From Tetraselmis striata (Eukaryota; Chlorophyta; Chlorodendrophyceae; Chlorodendrales; Chlorodendraceae): 64,000 nucleotides of DNA. Made by a program: the position numbers and the translations under genes. The notes under the pieces were generated by a model. It was not told the DNA's origin and did no database searches. It saw nothing but the letters and a program-made list of their open reading frames with translations. Location: positions 149,336-213,335 of the forward strand of contig VCJN01003491.1 in assembly GCA_006384855.1 (NCBI GenBank). Direction: 5' to 3'. Shown here piece after piece: positions 1 through 10,253 of the stretch (positions are counted from its first letter, which is position 1; every line of letters starts with the position of its first letter).

Positions 1-4
1 CAGC

Positions 5-1617
5 ATGGGTGTCTCGCTTGGAGTTGCGGCTCGCACCGTGCCGGCAGGCACGACGTCTGCCCCGGCTCGCACCCGTCGTCAGACCCCCAGCGTGAAGGCC
101 AGTGCCAGCGCTCATCGGGGACCTTGCGCTGCGCTGCGACTGGTGAACAGGGTCACCCACGGGAGGACCGCGCTGCAGCGTCCTGAGAAGAGGTATTACC
201 AAGCTCCGCCGGTGTGGTATCAAAACCCGGCCCGCCGCAGCCACCGCGGTACGCTGACTCAGTCCCGCCCGTTTCCGCCCGTTTTCCCCTGTAAGGCGCC
301 TATCTATGCCCAGATCAACCAGGTCTCGCGTCGTGCTCGCTGCATGGGGGGCTGACGTGCAGTTCGAAGAGGCGGCCGTCGTCGAGGTCGACAAGGCTGC
401 CAGCAACGTATGTTCACCTCGGATGTATTTACCCTACCACGCAACGCGCAGTATGTGTTGATGGCAATTGGTGCGAGGCATTGTAACACTGACATCCGCT
501 ACCTTTTGGCAGATATGGGCTCTGACCCTCGATGTTGGAGCCATCAGCCAGGGCTACGCAAAGCCAGGCCAGTTCATCCAGGCAAAGGTCGGCGACTCAA
601 AGCCCGGCTTTTTTGCCATCGCTTCCCCACCCACAACAGACAACAACATGCAGGGCCTGCTTAAGCTGCTTGTTAAAGGGCAAGGAGAGACCGCGGAGCT
701 TATGTGCAAGCTGTCCCCTGGTATGCTGCAGGGCTCCCATCGCCTGTAGTGTCTGGTGATGGGGTGTATGGGGAATCAGTACCCGATTGCGCTCTGGGTA
801 GGACACATCAGTACTTGCTAATGCCACGCTGATTCCGCAGGCGACAAGCTGAGCGTCAGCAGTGTCATGGGCAAGGGTTTTCCTGTTGAAAACATCCCCG
901 CGGCCGAGTTTCCGAAGGTTTTCATCTTCGCCACTGGTTCTGGCATCAGGTGAGGATAATCGAGGCGCCACCCGTATGCCCGTGATGGCATCATGGTCCA
1001 TGCATTCGCAGAATTCCCGTGCTCTAACCTGTCACCTCTGCTACCTTTGCAGCCCCATCAAAGCGCTGATCGAGTCAGGCTCGCTGGAAGCTACGGAGAG
1101 GAGTAACGTGACACTGTACTACGGAGCCTCCGACACGGAGGCAATGGCGTGCACGGTACAAGGCCACATGCTCGCCTCTGAAATACTCGACGCATGTATG
1201 GCTGTTATGCTACATTGCGGAGCACATTCGGTGAACTGACAAGCCTGACGCAATTCCTATTAATTTTCAGGATGACTTCAAGGCCTGGGAGGCGCTTGGC
1301 GTGACGGTTGTGCCGGTGCTTTCATCCGTCGGAAAGGGCTATGTCCAGGATGTGTTCCTGGCCGAGGCTGCCATGGCAGACGGGGAAGGGACCGCAGCTA
1401 TCCTGTGCGGGCAGAAGGAGATGGCCATGGTAAGTCATGCTGCAACGCATCTGACCATGCGTTTCCTTGTGCCCGGCTTCCTGCATTGGCTTGTGCCTGT
1501 CCGTTCTACCGGCTCATGCCTTGACCTAGATTGTTTCGGCTTGCTTGGCTACAGGCCATCAATGCAGCTCTGACCGGAAAGGGAGTGCCATCAGACAAGA
1601 TCCTCACTAACTTTTAA
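5..1617 (+). CDS. pKIWI502-like FAD/NAD(P)-binding oxidoreductase, probably plastid-targeted
   Basis: Multi-exon gene of the ferredoxin-reductase-like family typified by kiwifruit pKIWI502. Supported exons are about 323-407, 513-720, 841-949 (phases 0/1/2 agree), 1053 to about 1232, 1271-1429 and 1555-1617 (stop TAA). The first exon is less certain: from the ATG at 5 the reading is rich in Ala, Ser, Thr and Arg, like a chloroplast transit peptide. Visible motifs are a flavin-side segment with GQFIQAK and FFAIASPP, a nucleotide-binding segment FIFATGSGISPIKALIESG with LYYGA, then VVPVLSS, ILCGQKEM and the family-typical end KILTNF. These match the FAD-binding barrel followed by the NAD(P)-binding fold. 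The physiological electron partner is not known. The junction around 1147-1270 is unresolved: reading straight through adds about 27 residues not expected in the family. Confidence 0.85.
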
Positions 1618-3973
1618 TTGCTCGTCAATCCATCTTTTAATGTTGATGCGCATCGCGCTCTCACAGACAACTGCGGCAATAAAAGGAATCTGCACTCACC
1701 GCGTGCCTGTCCATAGTGTTAAAAGTGGCTGAACATCTGTGTGCTCATCCCGCACCCATTTCTGTTCTCTGCTTCCATTTTATCTACAACCCTATAATTA
1801 ATTGATGTTATTAATGGTTTCGTTTCTTTTAGAAGTGAGCGTTCACGTACAGGACATGCTGCAGAGGGCAGATAGTCACGTGAGACTGGCACGGTTTTAG
1901 ATTGAACAAAGGGGCATGCTGTTGGGGTGCTGCTAGCAAGTAGGCACGTGTTACTCCACTTGTTGCTTTGCTCATGCATACCATTGCCGCGCATAGCCAC
2001 ATCTCGCAACAGTTCATGTCATACAGGGGGGCAACCAGTTCTTACTTATCGTACTTTGCGTATCGCTGGTCGCGCCCATCCTGATTCACGATGGCAAATC
2101 ATGACTGGCCCAGGGTGCAAGTACTTCTATTAAAAGTTGCGAGCACTATAAAAAATTGCGTGATTGTGACCGCAGCGTTGAAGCGAGTATGAGTTGATGC
2201 GAGTATGGGTACCAGCAGCTGACCAAACCAATACCTATTATGAGATGTTAAAAAGGCATGCTGCATGTATCCTGGACAACATACATATCAGGATTATCTA
2301 TTATGTTTCTGAGGGGGTTTGCCCTGACAAGTACTTAGACCACGTCTAATCCTTGGTAGCAGATACCGTACGAGCCCTGTTAGGATTTCCCTGTCCGGCT
2401 TTCGCTGGTAGATTAGTATGTTTTTCCTGTGTAAATGGATCCACGGGCGGCACAGTTTAGCGCCTGCCCCAATAATGCTGCGCCACCGCCGCCCGCCTGC
2501 GTGCGCCGCGTAAGTAAGAGTCAGGTACGGTACATGTACCCGTACCAGCATACGAGGTTTAGGGTTTAGGCCTGCCGGCCGTTTGTGACTTACACCGCAT
2601 GTACGAGGTACTACGGGTTTATTACAGGAATATCGCGGATTGATACACAGGTGCTGCCACGCGTACATGCATACGACAGGCACCGTATATCCGGTGATAT
2701 TATTTCGCCCCAGCGCGCCGGGAATAATGTATACGAGTACTCGTATCAACGACATTGCAATACATACAATAGTAGTGATTAGTAGGCCATCGCCATTAAA
2801 TGTGCTGTTTTAGGTGCCCCCCCCCCCCCCCCCTGTTAACACCAGTGTTGGTAAACTAATGCATATGTACAATGTATGTCAGGGCATACCTTAGTACTCT
2901 AGTACATATCCTCATTCATTGATGGTCCGCACTAGCACTGCGCGCGCACACTAGGCAGCCAGGCAGGCACCGCTACGCTTGCCTAGGTGCGTGCGGCGCC
3001 CTGGCGGGTTTGGTCACCTCTCGGTAACCCGCCACTCTCCGCGCTTCATGCTCCCTCCCACAGTCCCCGGCCCACGCCCGCACATGGACCTGCACATGGC
3101 GGGTTGGTAGGGACGCTACGCACAACAAGTCATGGGCCCTCTACTAGGGAGAGTGGTCTTTAATGTACCCCCGCATGAAGTCCGTCTGGGCGGGAAGCCC
3201 GGACGTAAAACTGAGACCACCGCAGCCTGAAGCTAGGGCTCTCGACATTGCACGTCGATCTTGCGGCGCAATGTCGTCTCAAGATTCGCGCACCTTCAGC
3301 GAAATAAGCGCACACCTGGAAGTTGCTTTGGCTACCATGACACCGGCGACTGCCATGTACGGGCTTGCCAGCTATAAAGACGCTAGCGACCGCCGCGTAT
3401 TGCAGTTCCCGTCCGAACCCACAGTTTCTCGGCTCGGCCGATCGGAAACTTCGGGCAACGCTTAAATTGTCGACCAGTCGAAAATTCGTATATATACTCT
3501 CGGAGCTCCACACTATGCACGGACGGCAACAACATGGGCAACAACATGGGCGTTGGCTACCACGTCACGCCAGCTACCGCGCCGCTGCGCGCTGCCATTT
3601 ACATTGCTCTCAGTGTTGTGCCCGCTCGGCTCGACCGTTTAGAAATTAGTATGCGAAGCTCAGCACACCAACGCCGAGGAGAAGCGGCCAGCCGAGACTT
3701 AGTCCGCTCGACAACACGCCAGACAATGCATGGCAGACTGCCTACTCTCTAGGCTAGCGACCGACGCCAGCAACTCTTCGACTGATTAAGTTCGGCACAC
3801 AGAGGAGGCGGGAGCTCAACAATTCCAGAGAAGCGTAACTCGACGCAAGCCTGCTTCGCTCGACACCGTCCGGCTAAAGCCCAGCGGTTAGACTTCCTTG
3901 AGGGCCAGGCAGCCCCGATCCACACCGAGGTCAAGACAGCATGGCAGGCTGCCTCTCCATCTGGTAGGCTAGC
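1618..3973. other. Intergenic stretch without a recognisable gene
   Basis: No convincing coding exon was found. The stretch holds a run of 17 C at 2817-2833, two telomere-like TTTAGGG-type units at 2558-2570 and a short direct repeat, CAACAACATGGG, twice near 3527-3550. Open frames at 3160-3513 on both strands are ordinary overlapping frames with no family motif. Confidence 0.6.
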
Positions 3974-4383
3974 TGTTATACTCCATTTCCCTATAGCCAT
4001 AATGTTCTGCTATACTAGCAGGTATAACCCCGCAAAGGTAGTACGACTACGCATCCGCGGAGTCGCTGTACATATTAGTATTGCGGGCGTAAATATTAGT
4101 AGTATAAGGCCGAGGACTGTTCTGGAATTCTCTAGAGTTCTCTGACTCAAGCCTTACGTGGCTAACACAGCACGGGTATCCCATGACACCCGGCTAACAT
4201 AGCACAGGTATGACTATGACCTCGGCGGGTATAAATACCGCCTCGGACAAGTCTACTAGGAGAATTCAGAGACAGAACTATAACCCAGGAACCCCTGTAA
4301 CCAGAAGAGATTGGCCATACTTTCTAAATCCTTCCGCTGCATCCTAAAGGGCCTAAAGAACAGGCTTAAGCTAGAGCCTAACA
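3974..4383 (+). repeat. 5' LTR of the gypsy element
   Basis: A 410-base direct repeat of 10254-10666 with TG...CA ends. The sequence TATAAATA at 4230-4237 is the likely promoter element and lies in a small near-palindrome (GGCGGGTAT / ATACCGCC). Confidence 0.95.
4230..4237 (+). promoter_or_regulatory. LTR TATA box
   Basis: TATAAATA lies about 150 bases before the end of the 5' LTR, as expected for the U3 promoter driving the genomic RNA. The same sequence recurs in the 3' LTR near 10513. Confidence 0.6.
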
Positions 4384-4385
4384 CT

Positions 4386-4403
4386 TGGTTTCGGAGCTTA
4401 GAC
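4386..4403 (+). promoter_or_regulatory. Probable tRNA primer-binding site
   Basis: Two bases after the LTR end comes TGGTTTCGGAGC. TGG complements the CCA end of a tRNA, and the next bases differ at only two of twelve positions from the plant initiator-methionine primer site TGGTATCAGAGC. The primer tRNA is therefore inferred, not proven. Confidence 0.6.
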
Positions 4404-4422
4404 AGCGGTAAGCGACGTAAAG

Positions 4423-5427
4423 ATGGCTACACCAGGAGAGACACCACCTGAGGACAGCGGAAGCTTTCCGGTAGCGGCCACTACCGGCGAAGCACAGCCG
4501 ATTCCGCTCGAAGGAGGTCAAGAGGGCACGCAACCGACCCTCGCAGACATGATGAGCATGCTTCAACGACTAGCCGACCGAGTCGAGACTATGTCGACGG
4601 AGCAAGCGAGGATGCAAGATGTAGCGCAAGCTACAACGGCGGCAACGGCGGAGATTCGCCGCTTGGACGAGTACGTGCGACAAGGCTTCAGTCATTTCGA
4701 CGACCGAGTGAACCGGAGCCGAGTTGTAGAGCAGCAGATGCGAGACCAGCTTCGTTCTGCCCGGACCAGCGACATGCCTGGGCTCATGCCGAGCGATGTG
4801 AAACCAGCGAAGATCGAGAAGCTATCGACTACGAATATCGACGAGCTACGGAACTGGTTTCGTCATGCACGGGGTTACCTGAAATATCACAACGTAAACC
4901 CGGAGGAACCTCGTAGCGTGTACTGGGCATCTGGCTATTTTCACGGACCCGTATCCAAGTGGTGGTACGCGCAAGTGGCGAGTACGCACGACGAAATTGG
5001 CGGCGGTTTTACCGGTATTACGCACATGGAGGCGGCACTAATCACCGAATTCTGTGGACGTACACCGGCGAAGCAAGCTCGTATCAATCTGGATCGCGCG
5101 ACACAGCGGACTACAGTACAGAAGTACGCGAATTATTTCCGCGAGCAACTACTGGAGTTACCACATCGTCACGAGGAAGATAATGTACATGACTTCCAGC
5201 GCGGACTGAAACCCCATATTCGAAAGGAAGTTGCCCTGAAAAACCCTAAGACCCTGGCAGAAGCTGTACAGGCAGCTCTGGCTGTTGAAGCTGCGGAGCG
5301 GGAGACAGATGTGCACCGCGAGATCCGTCGCGAGCGCCTAAACATCATGGACGACGATGGCGACGACGACGAGCAGTACTACAGCAGTGCTGAGGGTGAG
5401 CTACAGAACAAGAAGACGACCTGTTGA
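4423..5427 (+). CDS. Gag of the gypsy element, lacking its zinc knuckle
   Basis: A 334-residue capsid-type protein. The N-terminal third is acidic and then a predicted coiled coil (about residues 44-110, with MMSMLQRLADRVETM). The rest is a retrotransposon-gag domain, with LRNWFRHARGYLKY, a KWWYAQVA segment and FQRGLKPHIRKEV. The start at 4423 is the first ATG after the primer-binding site. The frame ends at TGA 5425-5427 before any CCHC knuckle. That motif lies in the next frame, whose ATG shares its A with this stop (TGATG), an arrangement that suggests termination-reinitiation. Confidence 0.9.
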   Translation: MATPGETPPEDSGSFPVAATTGEAQPIPLEGGQEGTQPTLADMMSMLQRLADRVETMSTEQARMQDVAQATTAATAEIRRLDEYVRQGFSHFDDRVNRSRVVEQQMRDQLRSARTSDMPGLMPSDVKPAKIEKLSTTNIDELRNWFRHARGYLKYHNVNPEEPRSVYWASGYFHGPVSKWWYAQVASTHDEIGGGFTGITHMEAALITEFCGRTPAKQARINLDRATQRTTVQKYANYFREQLLELPHRHEEDNVHDFQRGLKPHIRKEVALKNPKTLAEAVQAALAVEAAERETDVHREIRRERLNIMDDDGDDDEQYYSSAEGELQNKKTTC

Positions 5428-5582
5428 TGGCGCGGCGATTGACCGAGGAGGAGTTTGAGAGATTTAAGAAGGAAGGTCGCTGCTTTATCTGCAGGGCGAA
5501 AGGTCATGTTGCGTCCGCGTGCCCGAGCAAGAAGAAGAAGATTTCTGAATATCGACCCAGAAAGACCCGGCCGGGAAACTAA
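5427..5582 (+). CDS. Zinc-knuckle (nucleocapsid) mini-ORF of the gypsy element
   Basis: A 51-residue frame lies between Gag and Pol. It holds one CX2CX4HX4C knuckle (CFICRAKGHVASAC) and then a basic tail rich in Lys and Arg, as in nucleocapsids that bind genomic RNA. It is in the -1 frame relative to Gag. Its ATG overlaps the Gag TGA by one base. Its own stop, TAA at 5580-5582, follows the heptamer GGGAAAC directly, so a -1 slip would carry ribosomes into Pol. A sequencing error could also split one frame into three, but the two precise recoding-type junctions argue against that. Confidence 0.75.
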   Translation: MARRLTEEEFERFKKEGRCFICRAKGHVASACPSKKKKISEYRPRKTRPGN

Positions 5583-5611
5583 GACGTGAGTCGGCCGCGC
5601 GCGGCGCGCGA
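5573..5611 (+). promoter_or_regulatory. Candidate -1 ribosomal frameshift site (GGGAAAC plus GC-rich structure)
   Basis: G GGA AAC occupies 5573-5579 in the zinc-knuckle frame, a textbook X XXY YYZ slippery site directly before the TAA. After a -1 slip the next codon starts at 5579, which is the Pol frame (open from 5549). Twelve bases further on, a very GC-rich self-complementary stretch (palindrome at 5594-5605) could act as the stimulatory structure. Confidence 0.65.
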
Positions 5612-5722
5612 CAGGGTGAAGGACTGTCCCCTAAAACGGCTCGCGAGACTACAGAAGTACAGCCCTCGTATCCTCGAACGACACTGAGGCCTGATTTCCT
5701 CCACAAGGATTTCAGCGACTGG

Positions 5723-8700
5723 ATGGTACATCGCGAATTATTTCACGAGTACACGAAGAAATACGGACCCTGCGACCTGGACGGAGCTTGCGATAATGAC
5801 GGCCTGAATTCTCAAGTTTCTGGTAGTTTTTGCTGTCCGACGCGCCCATTTCAGGAACAGGATCTCGGAGAATATCGGCGTATTTGGCTAAATGCCCCGT
5901 ATGACCGAATTGAAGAATTTTTGGGCCACTACCTTCGACAGAAGTTATTGCATCCGCATCTACGAGCAATTATTGTGGTCCCAAAATGGTCGCGTAAGCC
6001 GTGGTTTCGACTACTTAGAAATTTTCGTCTGGTGGATGAGTTGCCAGCGGAGACTTCTGTGTTTACGTGTCCAACGAACGATGGCATAGAAGGTGCGAGA
6101 CAAGATGTTGGCCCCACTCGATGGGCGACACAGATCTACGCTGACGATGGCGCCGGCGTACGGTTTCTACCGCAGCACCTGAGAACCCCACCGAAGCCTG
6201 AGTGGACGCACTCGAAGGTTCTAGTAACCGATGGAAGACGAGTGCTTCTGACTGTAGAAGACAGCGGACTGATTTGGTTTCCAGAAGGCAAGCGCGGCGA
6301 CACGGACGCGACGCCGGAGACAACAGCAGTACGACGATTACTCGAGCAAACTGGGTACCGGGTACAGGAGAGCAATCTACGGTACCTCGGCACTCAGCGG
6401 ACGGGAGACAACCGGTGTCCTGTATACCTGTATCGCGCTCGTCGTAATACTGTACCTACGAAGACCCCTTTGAACCGTGCACTATGGACAACCTGGAAGA
6501 AATTATTGGAGGCACGAAGTACGGGTTATCTGGAGACGGAGACAGTACGCTACCCACTACGGTACGAAAGCTTCGGCGAACAAATTGATGAATATGTCAA
6601 CCGTAACGTCCGACTACCTGGCGAAGACTCCACATCGCGTTTGTGCAACGTATCTTCACCGAGTGGTACCCGACTGCTGACTATTACTGGCGAATTGCGA
6701 GGACGACACTGTAAAATACTGGTGGACTCTGGTGCAACCGAAAATTTTGCGAGTACCGAATGGGTGCAATTGCATCAGTGCCCTACAGTATCCGGAGGAA
6801 AACACCGTATAAAACTGGCGAACGGCAGTATGAGTACCAGTACCAAACGGCTGAGGAGCGAAGTACTTACCGTAGGAGCTTTCGACTATAAATTGGACGC
6901 TATAGTTACAGACCTGGAGAAATTCGACATTATTCTCGGACAACCTTGGCTGGAAACAGTTAATCCTGACATCGACTGGACTGCTAAAATTATTAAACAC
7001 CGGAAGACTGGACAACACATTGCTACAGCGGAACAGTATACAGTACCTACGACGGTTTACCATCTGGACGCGGCTAAGATGGCGAAGGAGCTGAGGAAGA
7101 GTCGCGGCGAGGAACTGTTTGCTGTTGCGGTACGCGAGGTGTTCGATGCGGTAGCTGAGCTGCGCACGGACCAGTCGACCGAGTGGACCGAGGAGCTCAA
7201 GGAGTCCCTTATGGAGTTTGCAGACATCATCGCGGAGCCTACTGACCTGCCACCGGAGCGCGAGTTCGACTTTGAGATCAACCTGGAGAGTGATGAACCC
7301 CCCAAGGAACGAACGTACCGTATGTCACCAGCGGAGTTGCAGGAGGTACGGTCACAACTGGAGGAATTGTTGGCAAAAGGGTGGATTCGTCCGTCCAAGT
7401 CAAACTACGGCGCCCCAATTTTATTTGTGCGTAAGAAAGACGGCACTCTGCGTATGTGTGTGGACTACCGTAAATTGAATGACCTTACGAAGAAAGACCG
7501 GACCCCGCTTCCTCGCATCGACGAATTATTGGACTCATTGCATGGTGCGACTATTTTCAGTACTCTGGACCTGTACAAAGGCTACCATCAAGTACGAATT
7601 AAACCGGAAGACATCCACAAAACAGCGTTCCGGACACACTATGGACTCTACGAGTACTGTGTGTTACCTTTCGGCTTGACAAACGCCCCAGCTGGATTCC
7701 AGACTATGATGAACCGTGTTTTGAGCCCATATCTCGGCAAATTCTGCGTGGTATACCTGGACGACGTGCTGATCTACAGCAAGACAGCTGAAGAGCATCT
7801 CGAGCACATCAGATTGGTGCTACGGGAGTTGCAACGACACCACTTGCATATCAAGCTGTCGAAGTGTTCGTTCGGCGGTACTAGCGTGGAGTTTTTGGGC
7901 CATATCGTCGAAGCAGGACAGATCAAGATGGACCCCCGGAAGGTGGAAGCAGTTCAACAGTGGCCCGTGCCGAAGACAGTAAAGGACGTACGAGGTTTTC
8001 TCGGCCTTGCTGGCTATTACCGCAAGTTCATCCATAACTTCGCGGCTATTGCGGCGCCACTACATGACCTGACGAAGAATCAACCGGAGTTTGTGTGGAC
8101 GCCTCGTGCTGATGCGGCGTTTCGTGCATTAAAGGACGCAATGGTACGAGCACCTGTACTGAGTATACCGGACACATCTGCGGACGCCCGTTACACATTG
8201 TATACAGATGCTTCTGGATTTGCAGTGGGAGCTGTGCTGCTGCAAGATCAAGGCTCAGGACTTCGACCTGTCGCGTACCATGCACGCAAGATGAACAAAC
8301 ACGAAGTTCACTACCCGGTACATGAGCAAGAGTTGTTAGCGGTTCGTGATGCACTCATCAAGTTCCGATGCTACCTTGATGGAGCGGCGGGCTTTACGGT
8401 CATCACCGACCATGACACGCTACGGCACTTCTTTCGCCAACGCGATTTGTCGACGCGGCAAGTACGATGGCTGCAAGTGTTTGCGCCTTACCAACGACAT
8501 ATGGACATCGTCTACAAGCGAGGAGCTGCCAATCATGCGGACGCCCTCTCTCGGCGACCCGACTTGAAGGATGCGCTACAGAAGCTAGATCTGCTGAACA
8601 ACTGGTCAGAAGACGAGGCTGACTGCGAAATAAATTCAGTTTTATTTGCTATGGAGTCGCGACTACAGGCGGACAACAAGTTTTATGACGAAATCAAGAC

Positions 8701-10168
8701 CGCATATGACTCCGACGAGTACCTGAAATCGCGGAAGGCTTTACCATCCTGGCTAGTACGTCACAGTAATGGTCTACTGTACGCCTACGGCTCACGACTT
8801 TACGTACCAAATGTGGCGGACCTGCGACAACGAGCACTGTATGAACTACATGACGCGCCTACTGCTGGACACCCAGGAGGACGACGACTACTGGCGCGTA
8901 CTGTGGAACTGTACTGGTGGCCCCGTATGAAACAGACTGTCACTAACTACGTGCGACGCTGCCCTACCTGTCAACGTACTAAGGCGGCCCGGCATAAGCC
9001 ATACGGCTTACTTCAGCCCCATGACGTACCGTCACGACCATTTGAGGTAATATCCCTGGATTTAATCACAGATCTTCCGGAGTGCCAGGGGTATGACTCA
9101 GTAGTGATTTTCGTATGTCTACTGTCAAAGCGAGTAATTGTTGAGCCAACTACGAAGACAGTTACTGCTGAAGGCCTGGCGGAGATTATGCATCGCTCAG
9201 TTTTTCGTCATTTCGGCCTACCGGCTAAACTCATCTCTGACCGAGACCCCAGATTTATGTCGGAATTCTGGCAAGATATGTTCAAGACCATGGGTACTAA
9301 GTTGAACATCTCTACAGCTTTTCATCCAGCAACCGATGGCCAGACGGAACGGACTAACCAAACTTGGGAGCAAGTGCTACGCTGCTACGTGCACCCCCTG
9401 CACGATGATTGGGTCAACCACCTCACCAACGTGGAGTTTGCGATCAACGCTGCTCAGTCGACTTCGACTACTATGTCCCCTTTCAAGGCGACTTTGGGAT
9501 TCGAGCCGACTACACCTGCTACTACTCAACTCGCAACCGAGCCGACTCGAGCTCTTCCGGAACACGTCAAGTATGTACAGGAGCTTCATCGCTTCGCGCA
9601 TGATTGCGTACTGGAGGCTCAAACTCGTATGCAGACTGCAGCTAATCGTAAACGACTACCCGTACGATTCAAGACCGGCGACAGAGTTAAGCTGAAGGCG
9701 TCTCATCTGAAGTTTATTCAGCAACCCTGTGCTAAGCTACGCGATCGCTACGTGGGCCCCTTCGTCATTACAGAGCAGATCTCGCCAGTTGCTTTCCGAT
9801 TGCAACTACCTGCGGGCGTACGAGTCCACGACGTGGTGCACGCGAGTATGCTGGAGAAGTGGTATGACGACCCTGACCAACCGGCGAAGTCTGAACGAGT
9901 ACCGATTGTCCATGACGCAGACCGATTCCATGTTCAGGACATACTCGATGTTGCCTTCAACAACAATGGCACTGGACTACTGTTTCGAGTGCGATGGGCG
10001 TTCCCGTACAACGTACCAAGCGAAGACACCTGGGAGCCCCTACGCGGAGTCAAGCACCTGGACATTTTCCGGTCGTTCTTACTGTCTAAACCATACCGAC
10101 AGTTTACTAAGAGCCCAGACTTCATTCGGTTCCGGAATCGCTACCCAAGCCGAGTACCTTCCGCCTGA
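5723..10168 (+). CDS. Pol polyprotein: MTase-like, Nudix-like, protease, RT, RNase H, integrase
   Basis: 1481 residues from the ATG at 5723. The frame is open back to 5549, and the first domain seems to begin upstream of this Met, so entry by frameshift is likely. Domain order: residues 1-120 resemble a phage-Dam-type adenine methyltransferase domain (GPCDLDGACD, WLNAPY at 55-60, IIVVPKW). About 162-245 is Nudix-like, with a degenerate box near 189-212. An aspartic protease has DSGATENF at 335-342. The reverse transcriptase has YLDD at 678-681. RNase H follows (TLYTDAS). The integrase has a zinc-binding HHCC region (CPTCQRTK) and a DDE core (SLDLITD, SDRD, TERTN). The C-terminal 110 residues look chromodomain-like (FRVRWAF, EDTWEP). 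The methyltransferase- and Nudix-like modules are not standard parts of gypsy Pol. Confidence 0.93.
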   Translation: MVHRELFHEYTKKYGPCDLDGACDNDGLNSQVSGSFCCPTRPFQEQDLGEYRRIWLNAPYDRIEEFLGHYLRQKLLHPHLRAIIVVPKWSRKPWFRLLRNFRLVDELPAETSVFTCPTNDGIEGARQDVGPTRWATQIYADDGAGVRFLPQHLRTPPKPEWTHSKVLVTDGRRVLLTVEDSGLIWFPEGKRGDTDATPETTAVRRLLEQTGYRVQESNLRYLGTQRTGDNRCPVYLYRARRNTVPTKTPLNRALWTTWKKLLEARSTGYLETETVRYPLRYESFGEQIDEYVNRNVRLPGEDSTSRLCNVSSPSGTRLLTITGELRGRHCKILVDSGATENFASTEWVQLHQCPTVSGGKHRIKLANGSMSTSTKRLRSEVLTVGAFDYKLDAIVTDLEKFDIILGQPWLETVNPDIDWTAKIIKHRKTGQHIATAEQYTVPTTVYHLDAAKMAKELRKSRGEELFAVAVREVFDAVAELRTDQSTEWTEELKESLMEFADIIAEPTDLPPEREFDFEINLESDEPPKERTYRMSPAELQEVRSQLEELLAKGWIRPSKSNYGAPILFVRKKDGTLRMCVDYRKLNDLTKKDRTPLPRIDELLDSLHGATIFSTLDLYKGYHQVRIKPEDIHKTAFRTHYGLYEYCVLPFGLTNAPAGFQTMMNRVLSPYLGKFCVVYLDDVLIYSKTAEEHLEHIRLVLRELQRHHLHIKLSKCSFGGTSVEFLGHIVEAGQIKMDPRKVEAVQQWPVPKTVKDVRGFLGLAGYYRKFIHNFAAIAAPLHDLTKNQPEFVWTPRADAAFRALKDAMVRAPVLSIPDTSADARYTLYTDASGFAVGAVLLQDQGSGLRPVAYHARKMNKHEVHYPVHEQELLAVRDALIKFRCYLDGAAGFTVITDHDTLRHFFRQRDLSTRQVRWLQVFAPYQRHMDIVYKRGAANHADALSRRPDLKDALQKLDLLNNWSEDEADCEINSVLFAMESRLQADNKFYDEIKTAYDSDEYLKSRKALPSWLVRHSNGLLYAYGSRLYVPNVADLRQRALYELHDAPTAGHPGGRRLLARTVELYWWPRMKQTVTNYVRRCPTCQRTKAARHKPYGLLQPHDVPSRPFEVISLDLITDLPECQGYDSVVIFVCLLSKRVIVEPTTKTVTAEGLAEIMHRSVFRHFGLPAKLISDRDPRFMSEFWQDMFKTMGTKLNISTAFHPATDGQTERTNQTWEQVLRCYVHPLHDDWVNHLTNVEFAINAAQSTSTTMSPFKATLGFEPTTPATTQLATEPTRALPEHVKYVQELHRFAHDCVLEAQTRMQTAANRKRLPVRFKTGDRVKLKASHLKFIQQPCAKLRDRYVGPFVITEQISPVAFRLQLPAGVRVHDVVHASMLEKWYDDPDQPAKSERVPIVHDADRFHVQDILDVAFNNNGTGLLFRVRWAFPYNVPSEDTWEPLRGVKHLDIFRSFLLSKPYRQFTKSPDFIRFRNRYPSRVPSA

Positions 10169-10240
10169 ACTTCAAAATATAATCAAGACTGTAGTTTCCT
10201 GTAGTTCTGTGACACCTGCACAGCGAGGACGCTTGTGCTT

Positions 10241-10253
10241 AAGGGGGAGAGAG
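10241..10253 (+). promoter_or_regulatory. Polypurine tract
   Basis: AAGGGGGAGAGAG directly abuts the TG that opens the 3' LTR, the expected position for the plus-strand primer. Confidence 0.8.

Noticed and set aside
2558..2570. Interstitial telomere at TTTAGGGTTTAGG
   Set aside because: Only two short units are present, too few to distinguish from chance.
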